Positions 11,551 through 22,152 of a stretch of 64,000 bases of DNA are shown piece by piece. The first letter of the stretch is position 1. Each line of letters starts with the position of its first letter. The DNA comes from Chinchilla lanigera (taxonomy: Eukaryota > Chordata > Mammalia > Rodentia > Chinchillidae): the NCBI RefSeq assembly GCF_000276665.1, contig NW_004955416.1, forward strand, positions 5,548,845-5,612,844, given 5' to 3'. The translations under genes were made by a program, and so were the position numbers. Below the pieces are notes generated by a model. The model ran no database searches, was not told the origin of the DNA, and saw only the letters and a program-made list of their open reading frames with translations.

Positions 11551-12579
11551 CTGAAATGATTTGATGTTATACTAAACAAACAACCCTCAGATGTCAAAAT
11601 CTTTTCTAATTCTATAAATAAGGTCTGGCCTAGCACTAACCATGCCCGGCCAACAGTGAATAGTTCTCAGATCTAATACATCTTGTGCCGCCCAGCATCT
11701 GATTAAGCTGCCCCTCTGCTCTCTGGGGAGGCACCCAGGATGGGGCAGGCTGGTCCTGCTGAGCTGAACCACACACTCGTTTGCTTTCTTGTGTGAGGCA
11801 GAAAAACAGGAAAGGGGGCACATGCAGGATCTGATCTTTGAATTCAAAGATTTCTCTGAAATCCACCAATTTTAATCACTCTTGTTGAAATAGAACAAAT
11901 ACTTAGTACTTCCTAATCACTATTTCACAAACGACAATCAAAAGAAAGTGTTTCTAAAATTAGAAATAAACCTTCTCAGATAATTGTTCATCAGCCACAC
12001 TAAACCATGCGCCCTTCAGGATGACCACCGGAGGTGACCAGGGGCAGCGTCTGGATAATCCACCTCCAGTGTTATGTCCACACACTCATTTCCCAGCTCC
12101 TTGACCCTTCCACGCCACGCTTATTAACCGATATCTTCTAGTCATAAACACAGTCCCAGTCCCAGATTGTGAGGTGAATTATGGAGAACTGTTTGTCCAG
12201 ATGATGCAAAGGCTTTCAAATTTCTGTTCAAAAACAATGCTTACTCAAGTAGCACAGACTTTATCTGCCCCAAGAAGTGTCAGACCATCAGGTGCACAAT
12301 GTTGTTTCATGATCTTTTATATCCCCTTCCTAAGAAAAATGGAAATGTAAACTTTGCTTGGTAACTTTTCTCACTTTAAATTGCACCTCTCATCACGACC
12401 TATCACACCCACACAGTCATGTGCCATAGGCGCTGCAGACTGTCTCCAACATTTCAAAGGCTCCAAAGCTATTTTTAAAGACAAAATATAATCTAAGTTG
12501 CTATTCTATAAAGCACTTTTTAAGGTAAGAACAAAGTAATAGAGCAATTTCTATGCACGTGGGCAGTCGGCCTACTCAC
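11551..12579. other. Intron 2 sequence just after exon 2
   Basis: No repeat recognised. It is adjacent to the exon 2 donor. Overlapping short frames at 11587-11869 have no recognised family. Confidence 0.4.
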
Positions 12580-12764
12580 CGAAAGACTGAATGCAGCTGT
12601 CGATGAGGTCGTCCAGGCTGGCTCCCTTGGCTAGGTGTCCCAGCGACACCATCATTCGGAACTGGGTGATCTGGGCCAGGCTGGGATGGGAGGGGAAGGG
12701 GCTGCTGGCTGGTTTTGCCTCTAGTCTTGCTTTAGGGGCAGCTCTGGAGCCATGGGAAGGTTTC
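12580..12764 (-). CDS. RASGRP1: RASGRP1 exon 2 (internal coding exon, N-terminus and start of REM domain)
   Basis: RasGRP1 is a diacylglycerol- and calcium-responsive guanine nucleotide exchange factor that loads Ras with GTP downstream of antigen receptors. On the minus strand a pyrimidine-rich CCCCAG acceptor is followed by a one-base split codon, 61 full codons and one further base, then GTGAGT. The translation begins [17 protein letters not shown] and ends [12 protein letters not shown]. This matches the known N-terminus (about residues 13-73), including [19 protein letters not shown] at the start of the Ras exchanger motif that packs against the CDC25 catalytic domain. The split codons fit Arg before Lys and Asp after Phe. 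The frame is open with no defect. Exon 1, about 12 codons, should lie to the right near the CpG island. Exon 3 and later exons are not in the window, so they lie to the left of it. Identification is very secure; the exon number rests on the known human protein. Confidence 0.95.
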
Positions 12765-13728
12765 CTGGGGAAAAAGAAGGCAGTGAGGACAGGCAGCGTA
12801 GCTAGGGACAAACTGGCAGCTCAGGGCTCTGGCACTGGATAGGAGAAAAGGAGCAGAGATAAGACAATTAATCCCAGGAGCAGGACTGATAGAAACCATA
12901 CCCCTCCCACTTGGCCAATGCACCAAACGGACTGGTTGGCTGTTAAAGAGACATCTCCTCAGCAAATGACAGGTGAGATTTCAGGACTGCAACTAGGGCT
13001 CTTAATCCCCAGCGCTAGGATGGCTCTGTCCTGCTGTCTGTCTCCCGGTTCCCCCAAGGGAAAGGCAGGACTGTACCCTGCCAGTCCTTAGCTGCCTGAT
13101 TTTATATATACAGTACATATAATTTACTGCTAGCCAGAGCTAGGCCGCCGGCTTGGATCTAAAGAATTAAGTTGGTCTCATCTTCACTGAAGTTTGTCTT
13201 GAGCAACACCCGAGATGCTACAGAAGACCAGGAAGACTCGGCAACAGCTTTGAAATCTCCGTGGGGGAAGTCAAAGTCTGAAGGGAGTGAGGAGTTATGG
13301 TGGCAGTGTTTAGACTTGAAGTTACTCTGCCTTTCTTACAAAGTTTGGTTGACCTTAAGAAACTTTCATTATTAATAGTACAGGTAATCATTATGAGTCG
13401 TTTTTATCCTTAAACATTATTCCATGGAGTACCTACCTGGGTCATTAACAATTAAAAATGAAAGATAAGCAATGAAACTTGTTTCAGAGATAAATGTGGA
13501 AGCATAAACTTAGATCTGGCTATGGCTTAGGAGTCCAATATACTTTTATCTAATCACACTTGGCTTTATGTGTGTGACTTGGTAAGAGTCATTTGGTGAG
13601 AGGATTTATGAAAGTGAAGCATTTTATTTTATTTTCCTATTTAAAAACATAGCTATGGATCTTTATCTTAAGACTTACTAGTGATGGCATTGCTGCTGGT
13701 AACGTTTGGGCATATAGTTAATTCTCTT

Positions 13729-13731
<3 letters not shown>

Positions 13732-13778
<47 letters not shown>

Positions 13779-13862
13779 GTTTTTCTCCGGTACCGGGAAC
13801 CGAACTCATGACCTTGCACTTGCCAGGCAGGCGCTTTGCCACTGAGTTAATCCCCAGCCCCT
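13732..13862 (-). mobile_element. ID-type tRNA-derived SINE, young copy
   Basis: A 14-bp direct repeat TTAATTCTCTTTCT (13718-13731 and 13863-13876) flanks a T run of more than 40 bases and the complement of an ID monomer (GGTACCGGGAACCGAACTC, TGCCAGGCAGGCGCTTTGCC, GTTAATCCCCAGCCCC). The perfect duplication and uninterrupted tail argue for recent insertion. It shares distinctive positions (GCGCCTGCCTGGCAAG and AAGGTCATGAGTT) with the copy at 35604-35736. Pol III A- and B-box-like segments are present. Confidence 0.92.
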
Positions 13863-14689
13863 TTAATTCTCTTTCTACTGTAGCTTTGGTTACTTTATAG
13901 ATACACAACCCAGGTTCATAATTTTAGCTCCTCCCCACATATAATATGCACAAAATGGCATGGTTATTAAGAGCTTATTCTGGGTAAGACATTGTGCCTG
14001 ACTAAGGGGGACGACAGTGAGATAGTCTTTGTGAGAGTACTTGTTAAACTATAAAATATGCTCATGCAAACTATAAAACATGTTAGTTGCTACTGTACAG
14101 AGGTGATCTAGAATTTCCTTACTATAAAAATACCTAGCTGGGGAATCCATGAAGCAGTAACTACATAACTCTTAAATAAGTGTCCTGTGAGTGTTGCCAA
14201 TAGTAAGTGATGTTCTAAGAGAAAGGAGAAGCAATTTCTGGGGTATTGTTTGGAAGAGCTTCTCTGACAAGATAAAATCTCACCTAGATAGAGCTGAAAA
14301 AGACTTAGATCAAATAAAATGTAGGGCACATCTGGGTTCGGGAAACCAATCTGCTCAAAAGGCAATTCTCTGAACATGGGCCATTTAGCATATGGCCAGA
14401 CCCCCCAGAGGAAGGGTCCCAGGGGTCTGCAGGGCCCTGGGGCTCTGTTCCACCCTGGAGGAAGGCCTACGAATGGAATCACTTGCTGATTACTGGGCAT
14501 CTGCTAATTGAAGGGTCTGACTCCTGAGAGAGCAAGCTTGTGCGATAGGACTCGACCAAGGCTGTAGCCTATACTAATTTTTATCTAGGCCCTGACATAG
14601 CATCAGAAACAGATTGGTATCTGAGAAAAAAATGATAATCTACAAATAAAACACTCACACACACCGCGAACCGAAAGTCTACGTTCTGA

Positions 14690-14870
14690 AGGCACTGTGC
14701 TGGGGATTTACATCGTCTCTGAAGCCTACAGTCTAGAAAGATGTTATCTCCATCACATGATGCTGAAGCTCAGTCTGAAAGAAGCTAAATGACATAGCCA
14801 AGGCCCAATGACTCATACGTGCTAGATCTGGGATCTGTACCTGGCACCTCCCTGGCTTGATGCATTTAAT
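14690..14870 (+). mobile_element. MIR remnant
   Basis: AGGCACTGTGCTGGGGATTT, GTTATCTCCATCACATGATG, CTGAAGCTCAGTCTGAAAG, TAAATGACATAGCCAAGG, GTGCTAGATCTGGGATCTG follow the MIR order in sense orientation. Confidence 0.7.
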
Positions 14871-16849
14871 AAAGATCTACTGTGCCTGCACCCATGCACC
14901 TCGCACAGCATCACAACTGGCAAGCAGACTGTCACAGAGAGGGTGACAAAGCTAACTCAATGTAAAATTAAAGTCAAATCCCTCAAAGGCACAGCTGCTA
15001 ACGTCGAGGCTGAATGGCAACCCCATCTGCAGGTCTCAGGAACTGTGTTCAGGATGCCAGGGCTGGACGCACTCTTCATAGTCATTTTCCAAGCCCCTCA
15101 TCTATCGAGGCGGAAAGCCAGGCTTGGAAGGGCAATGCCACTGGTGCAGAGCATGCCAGAAGGTGGCCTCCTCTGTCCCTGGACACTTCCCAGATGGGCT
15201 CCCTACCCCCTCCTGCAAGCACTGACAGCTCTAAGTCCAGTCTGGTGTCACATTAGTCAGCTTCTGCCTCAGCTGCTGCCACTGCACCAAAGGCACAGTC
15301 AGGGAAAGACAAACATTCCATCCCGCATGGTAAACGTCTCTTTTTCACTCAGGCCTTTCACTGGACTTCTCTCTGGACCCTGGAGAAGAGGCAAGGGCGC
15401 CTACGGGCTGTCTCTGCACACAGAGCTCCTCCTGCTGGGGCTGGGCAGGTGTGTGGAGGGCCAAGGGAAATTCCATTTTCTCTCTGGGTTGGTGCTTAAC
15501 ATTCAGGACTCTTGAATCCGGCCACTCCCTAGTTTCAGTGATACATGCCAGACCCAGCAGCAAGGGAAAGCAGTTCGGTTCATACAGCAATTCTCAGACT
15601 TCGGGGTTTTTGCCAGAATCAGGAGGGGTGAGGATGGACTCCGGAATACAGAAAGATATAGAAAGAAGTATTTAGAATAGAAAAACGGGCAAACAGGGTA
15701 AAAGATGGGCCCTGGGAAATAGGGAAGCCAGAGGGCTTGGGCGTGAGAAACCGGGGGAAAAGAAAATATTAAACACCAGCTGCACCCTAATTGATCCGGG
15801 AAGATCTGACCATGTGCCTCCTTAGACAGAAACTGTTCTTGCGGCACATCGACGGGTGGCAAGTCCTCAAGGCTCTTCTCAATTCCTGTGATGGCAGACA
15901 AGGACTCCTAAAGTGCCTTTATTTTCATAAGCAGTTTTAAGAGCATGTTAAGAATCCACAGAAGGAACAGCCTTTAATTCTGCAAAGGTGTATTTTTAAA
16001 GGACGGTAGCCAAATGTTTCCCGTTTAATTTGCGAATAAAAAAAATCAACAACAAAAAACGCCTGAGAAAAACAAATGAACTTAAAGGTGTTTTTCAGAG
16101 CCTGAAAGAGGCCAAAGCCCCCAGGTCTTGCTGAAGGAAGCTGTGGAAACTGTGAACCCCAGGCAAAGGGCAAAGATATCTCAGTGGGGTCTCGGTTTCA
16201 TGCAGTTGGGCTTGAAAGAAGAGTAGGAATTAGTGGAGGGTCTGAATCCCGTCTCCCACAACTCATTTCGCAGACAAGATGACTTTTACGGGTGCATCAG
16301 CTGGGCTCCGCAGAGGCACAGAACACCCTTCCACAGCTCGGCTGGCAAAGCGGAGGGCTGCAGGTGTTTGTCAGCAGACACAGATGCCCTCTGTTTCCAT
16401 CCTTCCCTCCCCATAGCAGAGGCTCCATTTAATTGACTGACCTTCCTCGCCCACTCTAGCGCAACATACAGCGATTCAGCCTCAGGGGACGATACATGAG
16501 GCGGGCAGGGAGCGCACACAGGGCCCAGAACGCTTGGTTCCAGGGCTCAGAAGGACAGCGTGCCCAGCATTACAGAGCCGCCTCCTGTCCTGCGTGCGGC
16601 TGCACAGGCTGGGCACCACGCGGTCACATCAGAGTCTGTGTGCGTGGAGTTGTGAAATGCAGGACAGGCCGGCCCTACCCCGAGAAGAGGCGCCGCTGGG
16701 GCAGGTGTCTGATTGCCGTGCTCTGGGCAGTGAACGCTAAGTTGCCCGGGCCTTTTGCTCAAGCCAAGAGCCCTTTTCTCACTGTCACTTTCCTTCACCT
16801 TCTATCATTGCAAGAATCCTCTTAAGCATCTCTTTAGATCCGCTGGGTG

Positions 16850-16906
16850 GAGTGTGTGTGTGTGTGTGTCTGTGTGTGCGTGTGTGTGCGCGCGCGCCCG
16901 CGCGCC
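16850..16906. repeat. (TG)n-(CG)n alternating purine-pyrimidine tract
   Basis: TGTGTGTG runs with single interruptions pass into TGTGTGCGCGCGCGCCCGCGCGCC. The tract sits at the intron-side edge of the RASGRP1 CpG island and has the alternating composition that favours left-handed Z-DNA. Confidence 0.85.
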
Positions 16907-17018
16907 CCTCCCGGTTCCACGGTTCGCTGAGCAGGGGTTCAGAAACTTCTCCAGAGCCAGGCCAACCAAGCAGGGCGCCTCCGCCTGCGCGCTGCAAACA
17001 CGGCCGGACAGGGCCGAA

Positions 17019-17038
17019 GAGGCCGCCAGGGGGCGCTG
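17019..17038 (+). promoter_or_regulatory. Near-consensus CTCF binding motif
   Basis: The core CCGCCAGGGGGCGCT (17023-17037) differs from the CTCF consensus CCASYAGRKGGCRSY at one position. The flanking GAGGC also agrees with the longer motif. It lies in the CpG island just downstream of the presumed RASGRP1 start and reads on the plus strand, opposite to the gene. Occupancy is inferred, not shown; CpG methylation could control it. Confidence 0.6.
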
Positions 17039-17195
17039 GCCGGACCGCGCGCCCGCGGCAGGTGTGGGGGCCGCGGAAAGTCCGCCGGAGGGTTCCGGGG
17101 TGCGCGGTGGCAGGACGCGGAGGGAGGCGGAGGGCCCACTCTCAATCCCGCCCGCGAACCCCGGGTCCGGGGCCCCAGCTCCCTCCTGCACCGCG

Positions 17196-17562
17196 NNNNN
17201 NNNNNNNNNNNNNNNNNNNNNNNNNNNNNNNNNNNNNNNNNNNNNNNNNNNNNNNNNNNNNNNNNNNNNNNNNNNNNNNNNNNNNNNNNNNNNNNNNNNN
17301 NNNNNNNNNNNNNNNNNNNNNNNNNNNNNNNNNNNNNNNNNNNNNNNNNNNNNNNNNNNNNNNNNNNNNNNNNNNNNNNNNNNNNNNNNNNNNNNNNNNN
17401 NNNNNNNNNNNNNNNNNNNNNNNNNNNNNNNNNNNNNNNNNNNNNNNNNNNNNNNNNNNNNNNNNNNNNNNNNNNNNNNNNNNNNNNNNNNNNNNNNNNN
17501 NNNNNNNNNNNNNNNNNNNNNNNNNNNNNNNNNNNNNNNNNNNNNNNNNNNNNNNNNNNNNN
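17196..17562. other. Assembly gap, 367 N
   Basis: A run of 367 unresolved bases is flanked on both sides by very GC-rich DNA. No ATGGGCACC-like start of RasGRP1 (MGTLGKAREA) is readable on either side, so exon 1 coding sequence probably lies in here. The apparent long reading frames that cross the gap are artefacts of the N run. Confidence 0.98.
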
Positions 17563-17664
17563 GCGCCGGCTCCACCCCGCGAGCGCAGCGAGCGCACCGG
17601 CGCAAACTTTGTGCGCGCGCCCCTCGCTGGCGCGCGCCCTCGGCGCCCGCACCACCTGACAGGC

Positions 17665-17679
17665 GCCGATCTTATCGGC
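17665..17679. promoter_or_regulatory. Perfect 6-bp inverted repeat around a GATA core
   Basis: GCCGAT-CTT-ATCGGC: perfect 6-bp arms with a 3-base centre in the upstream half of the CpG island. On the minus (gene) strand the centre reads GATAAG, the GATA-factor core. Whether it is bound is unknown. Confidence 0.35.
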
Positions 17680-17970
17680 TGCAGGAAGCGCGTGGGGCTC
17701 TCGCGCTTCTCCGAAACCCGGCCCATTACTCAGTACGCCGAGGCCGTGCCTCCCGCAGTTTTCCTCTGGGCCCTGGGTGCGGCGGACCTCTCCCAGCCGA
17801 GGGCTCAGTGCGAGGGAGCTGGGGCGCGGGGAAGCGGGAGGCTCCCGGATCCCAACTCCGCCGAGCTCCTGCCTTGCAGCTGCCCAGAAAGCGACCTCGG
17901 TAGACCCCCTCCACCCGCACCCCATCTCCGCCGCCGGCCTCTCCGGTAGAGATCAGAGCTCACGGTCGGG

Positions 17971-19680
17971 GTGAGGAACTGAGTATAGGGACAGGGGGTC
18001 AAAGGCAGTAAAAAGGATAAAATGGGTTTTCATTAAGCTTGACTAAACAAGTTAGTAAGAAGTCTTACTAAAGGAAACTTTTGTCTCTGACGTTAGACTC
18101 CAGTTAAAAAGACAAAGGTAAGAGAAGAGAGAAACAAGACCCGGAAAGGTGCTAGGTACCTCAGCGATAAGAATTTAACGGGAAGAGTGACAGGCAAACA
18201 GAGATGCAGCCAGGAACTGGAAGGGTCAGGGAAACCAGCTCCCCTCGGGCACCTCTGATAAAATGCAAAAAGACAAGAGGGAGCCACCTAAGGACTCTTC
18301 TTTAATATAGAAAAGACACACCTATGCGTAAATTTTTATGTGTATATTCTTACTTTAGCATCACTATACCACTGCACCAGATGTCCCCCTAATTTCTGAT
18401 GGCAAGCTGCCCTTTTATGAAGCTCCTCACACTTATCCATCACAAACGGGCACAGAAAAAATCAAATAGCCAGAAAGAATATAGGTAGAGCTGTGCAGGA
18501 TCAAAGACAGCCAGAGGGCCAATCGGACGGTGACAACTTCAGGTACCTAAACGGGGGATGGGAGAAATCACTCATCCTAAATAAAAAGGAGCTGAGGACA
18601 AAAACCCACAGGTATGGAGTTCTGATACCCGCTTCTCCCCCAGAGTAGCTGTCTATCTTCTTGTTTAAAAGCCTTTTCCAAAGAAACCATTGTTACTCCA
18701 GGAAGTGGATAGCTCACAATACCATGTCACGCCATCCCCTGCTCTGCTGACAACGCAGCTCGCAGTGATCCTGAACTTGGAACCAGTAAAGAACTAAAAA
18801 AGGCAAAGTTTAGTATAACAAAAGATGGTATTTTTTTGGGAGAAAAGATGGAAAAGAAAGAGGATAGACAGCTACCATGAGGTGGTAGGGGCTTCAGAGC
18901 TGAAAGCCCAGGAGCTCTTATCTCTGGCTTCTTTTATTGAGGACCCCTGTCTCTCCCATCCCCTGGTGGGAGCTTGTTGATATCTGATCTGTTGCCTTGG
19001 CTATCTTTGATCCTACAACCAACTTGTAAATAATCAGGCATAGCTTCTTTAGAACAGCTAGCTTTAGGCGACACACGTGAGTCATTACCAGAAACTTGCT
19101 GGGGATGTGATTTAAAATGTGGAGTATAGTGATCTTGAAGAAGAAAATTAGACTCTTCCAGATTATTTCTAGAGGAGGAGTACTCATTTTCCTTCTAAGT
19201 CTCTGTCTACAGCAAAATTGGTAAGCTTGCTGGCACCCCACACTCCAGCTTTTCTGGGGTGCTCTTCACCATTTCTCTGTTGCTTCTCTTGTAGACATGT
19301 CAGACTGCAAATTCACACTCTGAGTCTTGGGACAGCAGAAGCCCATGTACGTGGCAGAGGAATAATCCAGACTGCATGTGTACGTGTATGTATGCAGAAT
19401 GATTAAACACATATCTCTGTGTAAATGCATGATTTTATTCATGTTTATACATACAGACTATTTGGTGTATTCACATACTACTACACACATGCAGGCAGTT
19501 ACATGCATCTATAACCCAGCTTCATAATACACATAGGCAATAGAAATTGAGCTTAATAGTTCACTCATGAAATAATTCTTGCTAAGGGGTTCTCACTAAA
19601 TTTTTCTCCTGGTCTTCTTGAGAACTCAACACTTTACCTGTCTCTGATTCTGTTTCTGGGCTCACCTAAGGTTTGTGGGC
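17971..19680. other. RASGRP1 5' flanking DNA without a gene
   Basis: Composition returns to AT-rich. No repeat is clear. Motifs such as CCCGGAAAGG (18140-18149, an ETS-type core) occur, but nothing can be assigned with confidence. Open frames at 18093-18287 and 18918-19241 show no known protein. Confidence 0.45.
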
Positions 19681-20075
19681 TTTTTTATAAGCTCAGCTTT
19701 TCATTGAATATGTTACAAAAGAGGTTTAGTCAAAAAGACCAAAGCATGTCATCATTGGTCTCCTGGGAGTCTCCTTTCTTTGCCTCTGCTTTTCTCTCCT
19801 CAGGGAACAGCGGGAGGGGGACCTCCTGCCGGTGCAGCACCAGCTGCAGGAGCAGGGGCGCCAGCCTTTGTGTTGCAGTGGGGGCACCTCATTTGGGCAC
19901 TGGCCAAGGCCTTTGCAAAGAAGCCAGGCCCCAAAAGCTCCACGTTTACGCCAGCTGCTTTTATGAGGGCACTGATCTTGTACTCCGTGAAGGTCACCCC
20001 ACAGTCCTGGAGGGTGGGGGGCATGAGCTTGGAGCCAGAGCCCACAGTGCAGGTGCTGGCTGAAGTGACTATGAA
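19681..20075 (-). pseudogene. RPLP1P: Processed pseudogene of ribosomal protein P1
   Basis: RPLP1 is an acidic stalk protein of the large ribosomal subunit. The minus strand encodes KISALIKAAGVNVE, PGFFAKALA and GAPAPAAGAAPAGG, which match the protein's order. A frameshift and deletion near 19800 follow; in the shifted frame come EERKAEAK and a diverged acidic tail. The TGA-ACTAAACC-like end and the 3' UTR (about 19681-19735) run to a short A stretch at 19681-19686. The 5' third is scrambled. There are no introns and the A tail is at the gene's 3' end, so it is a retrocopy. It is not expected to code. Confidence 0.9.
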
Positions 20076-20819
20076 GTCAGGACTGCTCCTCACTAAGGGG
20101 CTCTAAGGCTCCCAAGGCTTTAGAACTACTCTATACCTTCTCTCCTGTGAACCTACAGCCCAGTTCTGTGCATGTGTGAGGATGATTTAAGACCCACAAG
20201 GCAGCCTTAACTTCCCCAGAAGGACAGAGGACCTAGGTGGCCATTGAGCAAATGGCCCACCAGAGACCTTTGATGAGGTTTTTGGCTGCTTCCATCCAAG
20301 CAGCGCGTATTTTCTAAACATGTAAAGATTAGGTTAGCTCTGTCTCGCCCTTAACCTCCCGCCGCGTGCTTAGCCCCCCTAGTCTAGGAGGAACCTCTGA
20401 CCTCTAGGAACAATATTTTCCTTTGTTTGTAGCCTCATCTCACCCTCTTTTCTGTTCCTCCCACCTTTTTGATGGGCAATAGTCAATGTCTCTCTTGGGG
20501 ACCATTAAACCTCTGCTCAGCCCCTTGGCTCACCCATTCTACCTCCGGTCCATCAGGGCTTCTTCCCTGGACCTTTTACTCACATGAGGAGTGGAGAGGT
20601 TATATGTGAACACTCTGAAAATGCTTCCCAAATTTTTGTGTCTGTTTTTTCCTAGAGGAATGGTTTTTAGCATTCATCAGATTTTCTGAATGATTCACCA
20701 TCCAGTTATATGTTTTCATTTTCTCTGATCGCTCCAACAGGACCCAAGTGACCCTTCTGAACAGCCAGCCCAGACACCTACTACTGAGACACGTGCTTCT
20801 AACCACTGCCTCCTTTTGT
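20076..20819. other. Flanking DNA without a gene
   Basis: Moderately GC-rich, no recognised repeat or exon. Confidence 0.4.
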
Positions 20820-21250
20820 CTTCTGCAGGGCCTTCTGTCCATCCCCAGGACTCCATGATGGTGTGGGACCCCATCATCTCTTACCCAGACAGTGTAACAG
20901 ACCTGTCACTGGCCTTCCACATTGCAGGACCTCCTTTTCTCTGAGCTTCCTTTCATGTTGCTTTCCCAGTTACCTCGACACGTTATTCCTCTGCTTCTAA
21001 ACTGTGTGGGAGTCTTCCATGGCCTACAAAATAAAACACAACTTCTTAACATGGTGCTCATAGAACTGGACCTTCCCAGTCTAGCCTGGCTTCCAGCCAT
21101 GCCCTCATAGGCACCTGACCTCTTGGGGTGCACCTGGTAATTACTATTTGCTGTGTCCTTTCAGGCCTCAGTCATTTTGCTTGTGTGATTTCTTCTGCCT
21201 CCTGTCTCTCTACACTTGGTAAATACACAAAAGCGGAGTCATGCAAATCC
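20820..21250 (+). mobile_element. L2 remnant
   Basis: TTGCTTTCCCAGTTACCTCG, TATTCCTCTGCTTCTAAACT, GTCTTCCATGGCCTACAAAA, TAAAACACAACTTCTTAACA, CCTTCCCAGTCTAGCCTGGC and CAGGCCTCAGTCATTTTGC follow the 3' part of the L2 consensus in order. Strongly diverged; boundaries approximate. Confidence 0.6.
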
Positions 21251-22102
21251 ATCTAAAGCAGAAGTTTCCGTAGAGGGCACACACAGGGCTGCCCCTGGAC
21301 TGGAGGGGGCAAAGCACCTTTTGGGATCAGTCTGATGCCTGGTGTGCTTGGGGGACCTGTTGACTACCACAGCCTGCACTGCATTGTCTAAGGCTTATTC
21401 ATCCAACCAAGTGTAATTGCAGATGTCTCCTTGGTGTCTGGAGTTGCTCTTGTCACTGCAAGTCTGGAAGAGAACAAGACAGACAAGATCCTTATGTACA
21501 TGACAGCAACCAAGTGAACAAATCAACAAATCCATAAATATGCTACAACTTTGCACCCTGACTTCGAGCAGCTGCCACTTTAGAATTGGGACAGCTTGAT
21601 GTGTCCCAGCCAGGCCTCTAAGTGAACTTTCAAGGACAAAGCCACCATACTTAGGAACACAGAGCTCTGAAGGAGTCAGGAGGAGAAGCAAAGGAGGGCG
21701 GGGCTCGGGCGCCATCCTGTACTCTCCTGCTGGGTGCTGCTCCTGTTTCTGAGACAGGGAAATTGGCCCCATTATTTGTATTGTTCTGTCTGGCTGCCCC
21801 ACACTGCAGTTTTTGAAACATGACAAATCCCTGCTGTGGCTCCCTTGCACCGACGCTAGGCAAACTGTGCCTGTGAGGTGGATGCACGGCCCCTGTGCCT
21901 GTAGACTGGGGCTTGCTTGGACTCTGCCCACATGGGCAGCAACCTTCTTGCTCTGGATGGTTTTGTGGAGGCGCTCTGTCTCCTCAAGCTATCTTCAGTA
22001 CTCTCCAAAGGAGTGGTTGTAAAAGTCATACAAATTGCATTTTTGTGTAAGGTCATCCCAAGTGTAGGTTCTATATGTGGAAATCCATCCTTATGCTCAG
22101 CT

Positions 22103-22108
22103 TTGTGT

Positions 22109-22151
<43 letters not shown>
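22103..22151. repeat. (TG)n microsatellite beside a SINE
   Basis: About 24 TG units with one TA interruption, directly joined to the tail side of the SINE at 22152-22331. It may have grown from the SINE tail. Confidence 0.9.

Positions 22152-22152
<1 letters not shown>

Larger units (their letters stand above)
1..12579 (-). other. RASGRP1: RASGRP1 intron 2 (part, 3' end beyond the window)
   Basis: All sequence left of the exon 2 donor. I looked for the next RASGRP1 exon (the ADGNLCRSNQLLQ segment of the REM domain) and did not see it, so intron 2 is at least 12.5 kb here. The contents are L1, B1, hAT, mariner and MIR remnants listed separately, plus apparently unique AT-rich DNA. Confidence 0.8.
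12765..16849 (-). other. RASGRP1: RASGRP1 intron 1 (most of it)
   Basis: This lies between the exon 2 acceptor and the CpG island. It holds one young ID-type SINE (13732-13862) and one MIR remnant (14690-14870). The remainder looks single copy. Open frames of 130-190 codons occur at 14108-14500, 14943-15515 and 15503-15901 in mixed strands, but they have no recognisable domain and overlap one another. The exact start of the intron is unknown because the exon 1 donor is not visible. Confidence 0.75.
16850..17970. promoter_or_regulatory. RASGRP1: CpG island, presumed RASGRP1 promoter and first exon region
   Basis: Base composition changes sharply to GC- and CpG-rich sequence in an otherwise AT-rich window. 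The position, a few kb 5' of exon 2 on the minus strand, is where the RASGRP1 promoter belongs. Visible motifs include a GC box (CCCGCCC near 17146), a near-consensus CTCF site (17019-17038), an E-box (CACCTG near 17652) and a GATA core (CTTATC at 17671-17676). There is no clear TATA box, as is usual for such promoters. The transcription start cannot be placed because the centre is missing. Confidence 0.75.

Noticed and set aside
1..12579. RASGRP1 exon 3 inside the window
   Set aside because: The expected coding text for the next part of the REM domain was sought on the minus strand and not found.
14943..15515. 190-codon open frame on the plus strand in intron 1
   Set aside because: Antisense to RASGRP1, no domain, overlapped by other frames, no splice or promoter support.
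16755..17949. Very long open frames (up to 382 codons) crossing the CpG island
   Set aside because: They run through the 367-N gap and consist of GC-rich shadow translation; no known protein segment is present.
22103..22151. CRISPR-like or telomere-like periodic repeat
   Set aside because: Simple TG dinucleotide repeat; there are no spacers and no repeat of CRISPR length anywhere in the window.
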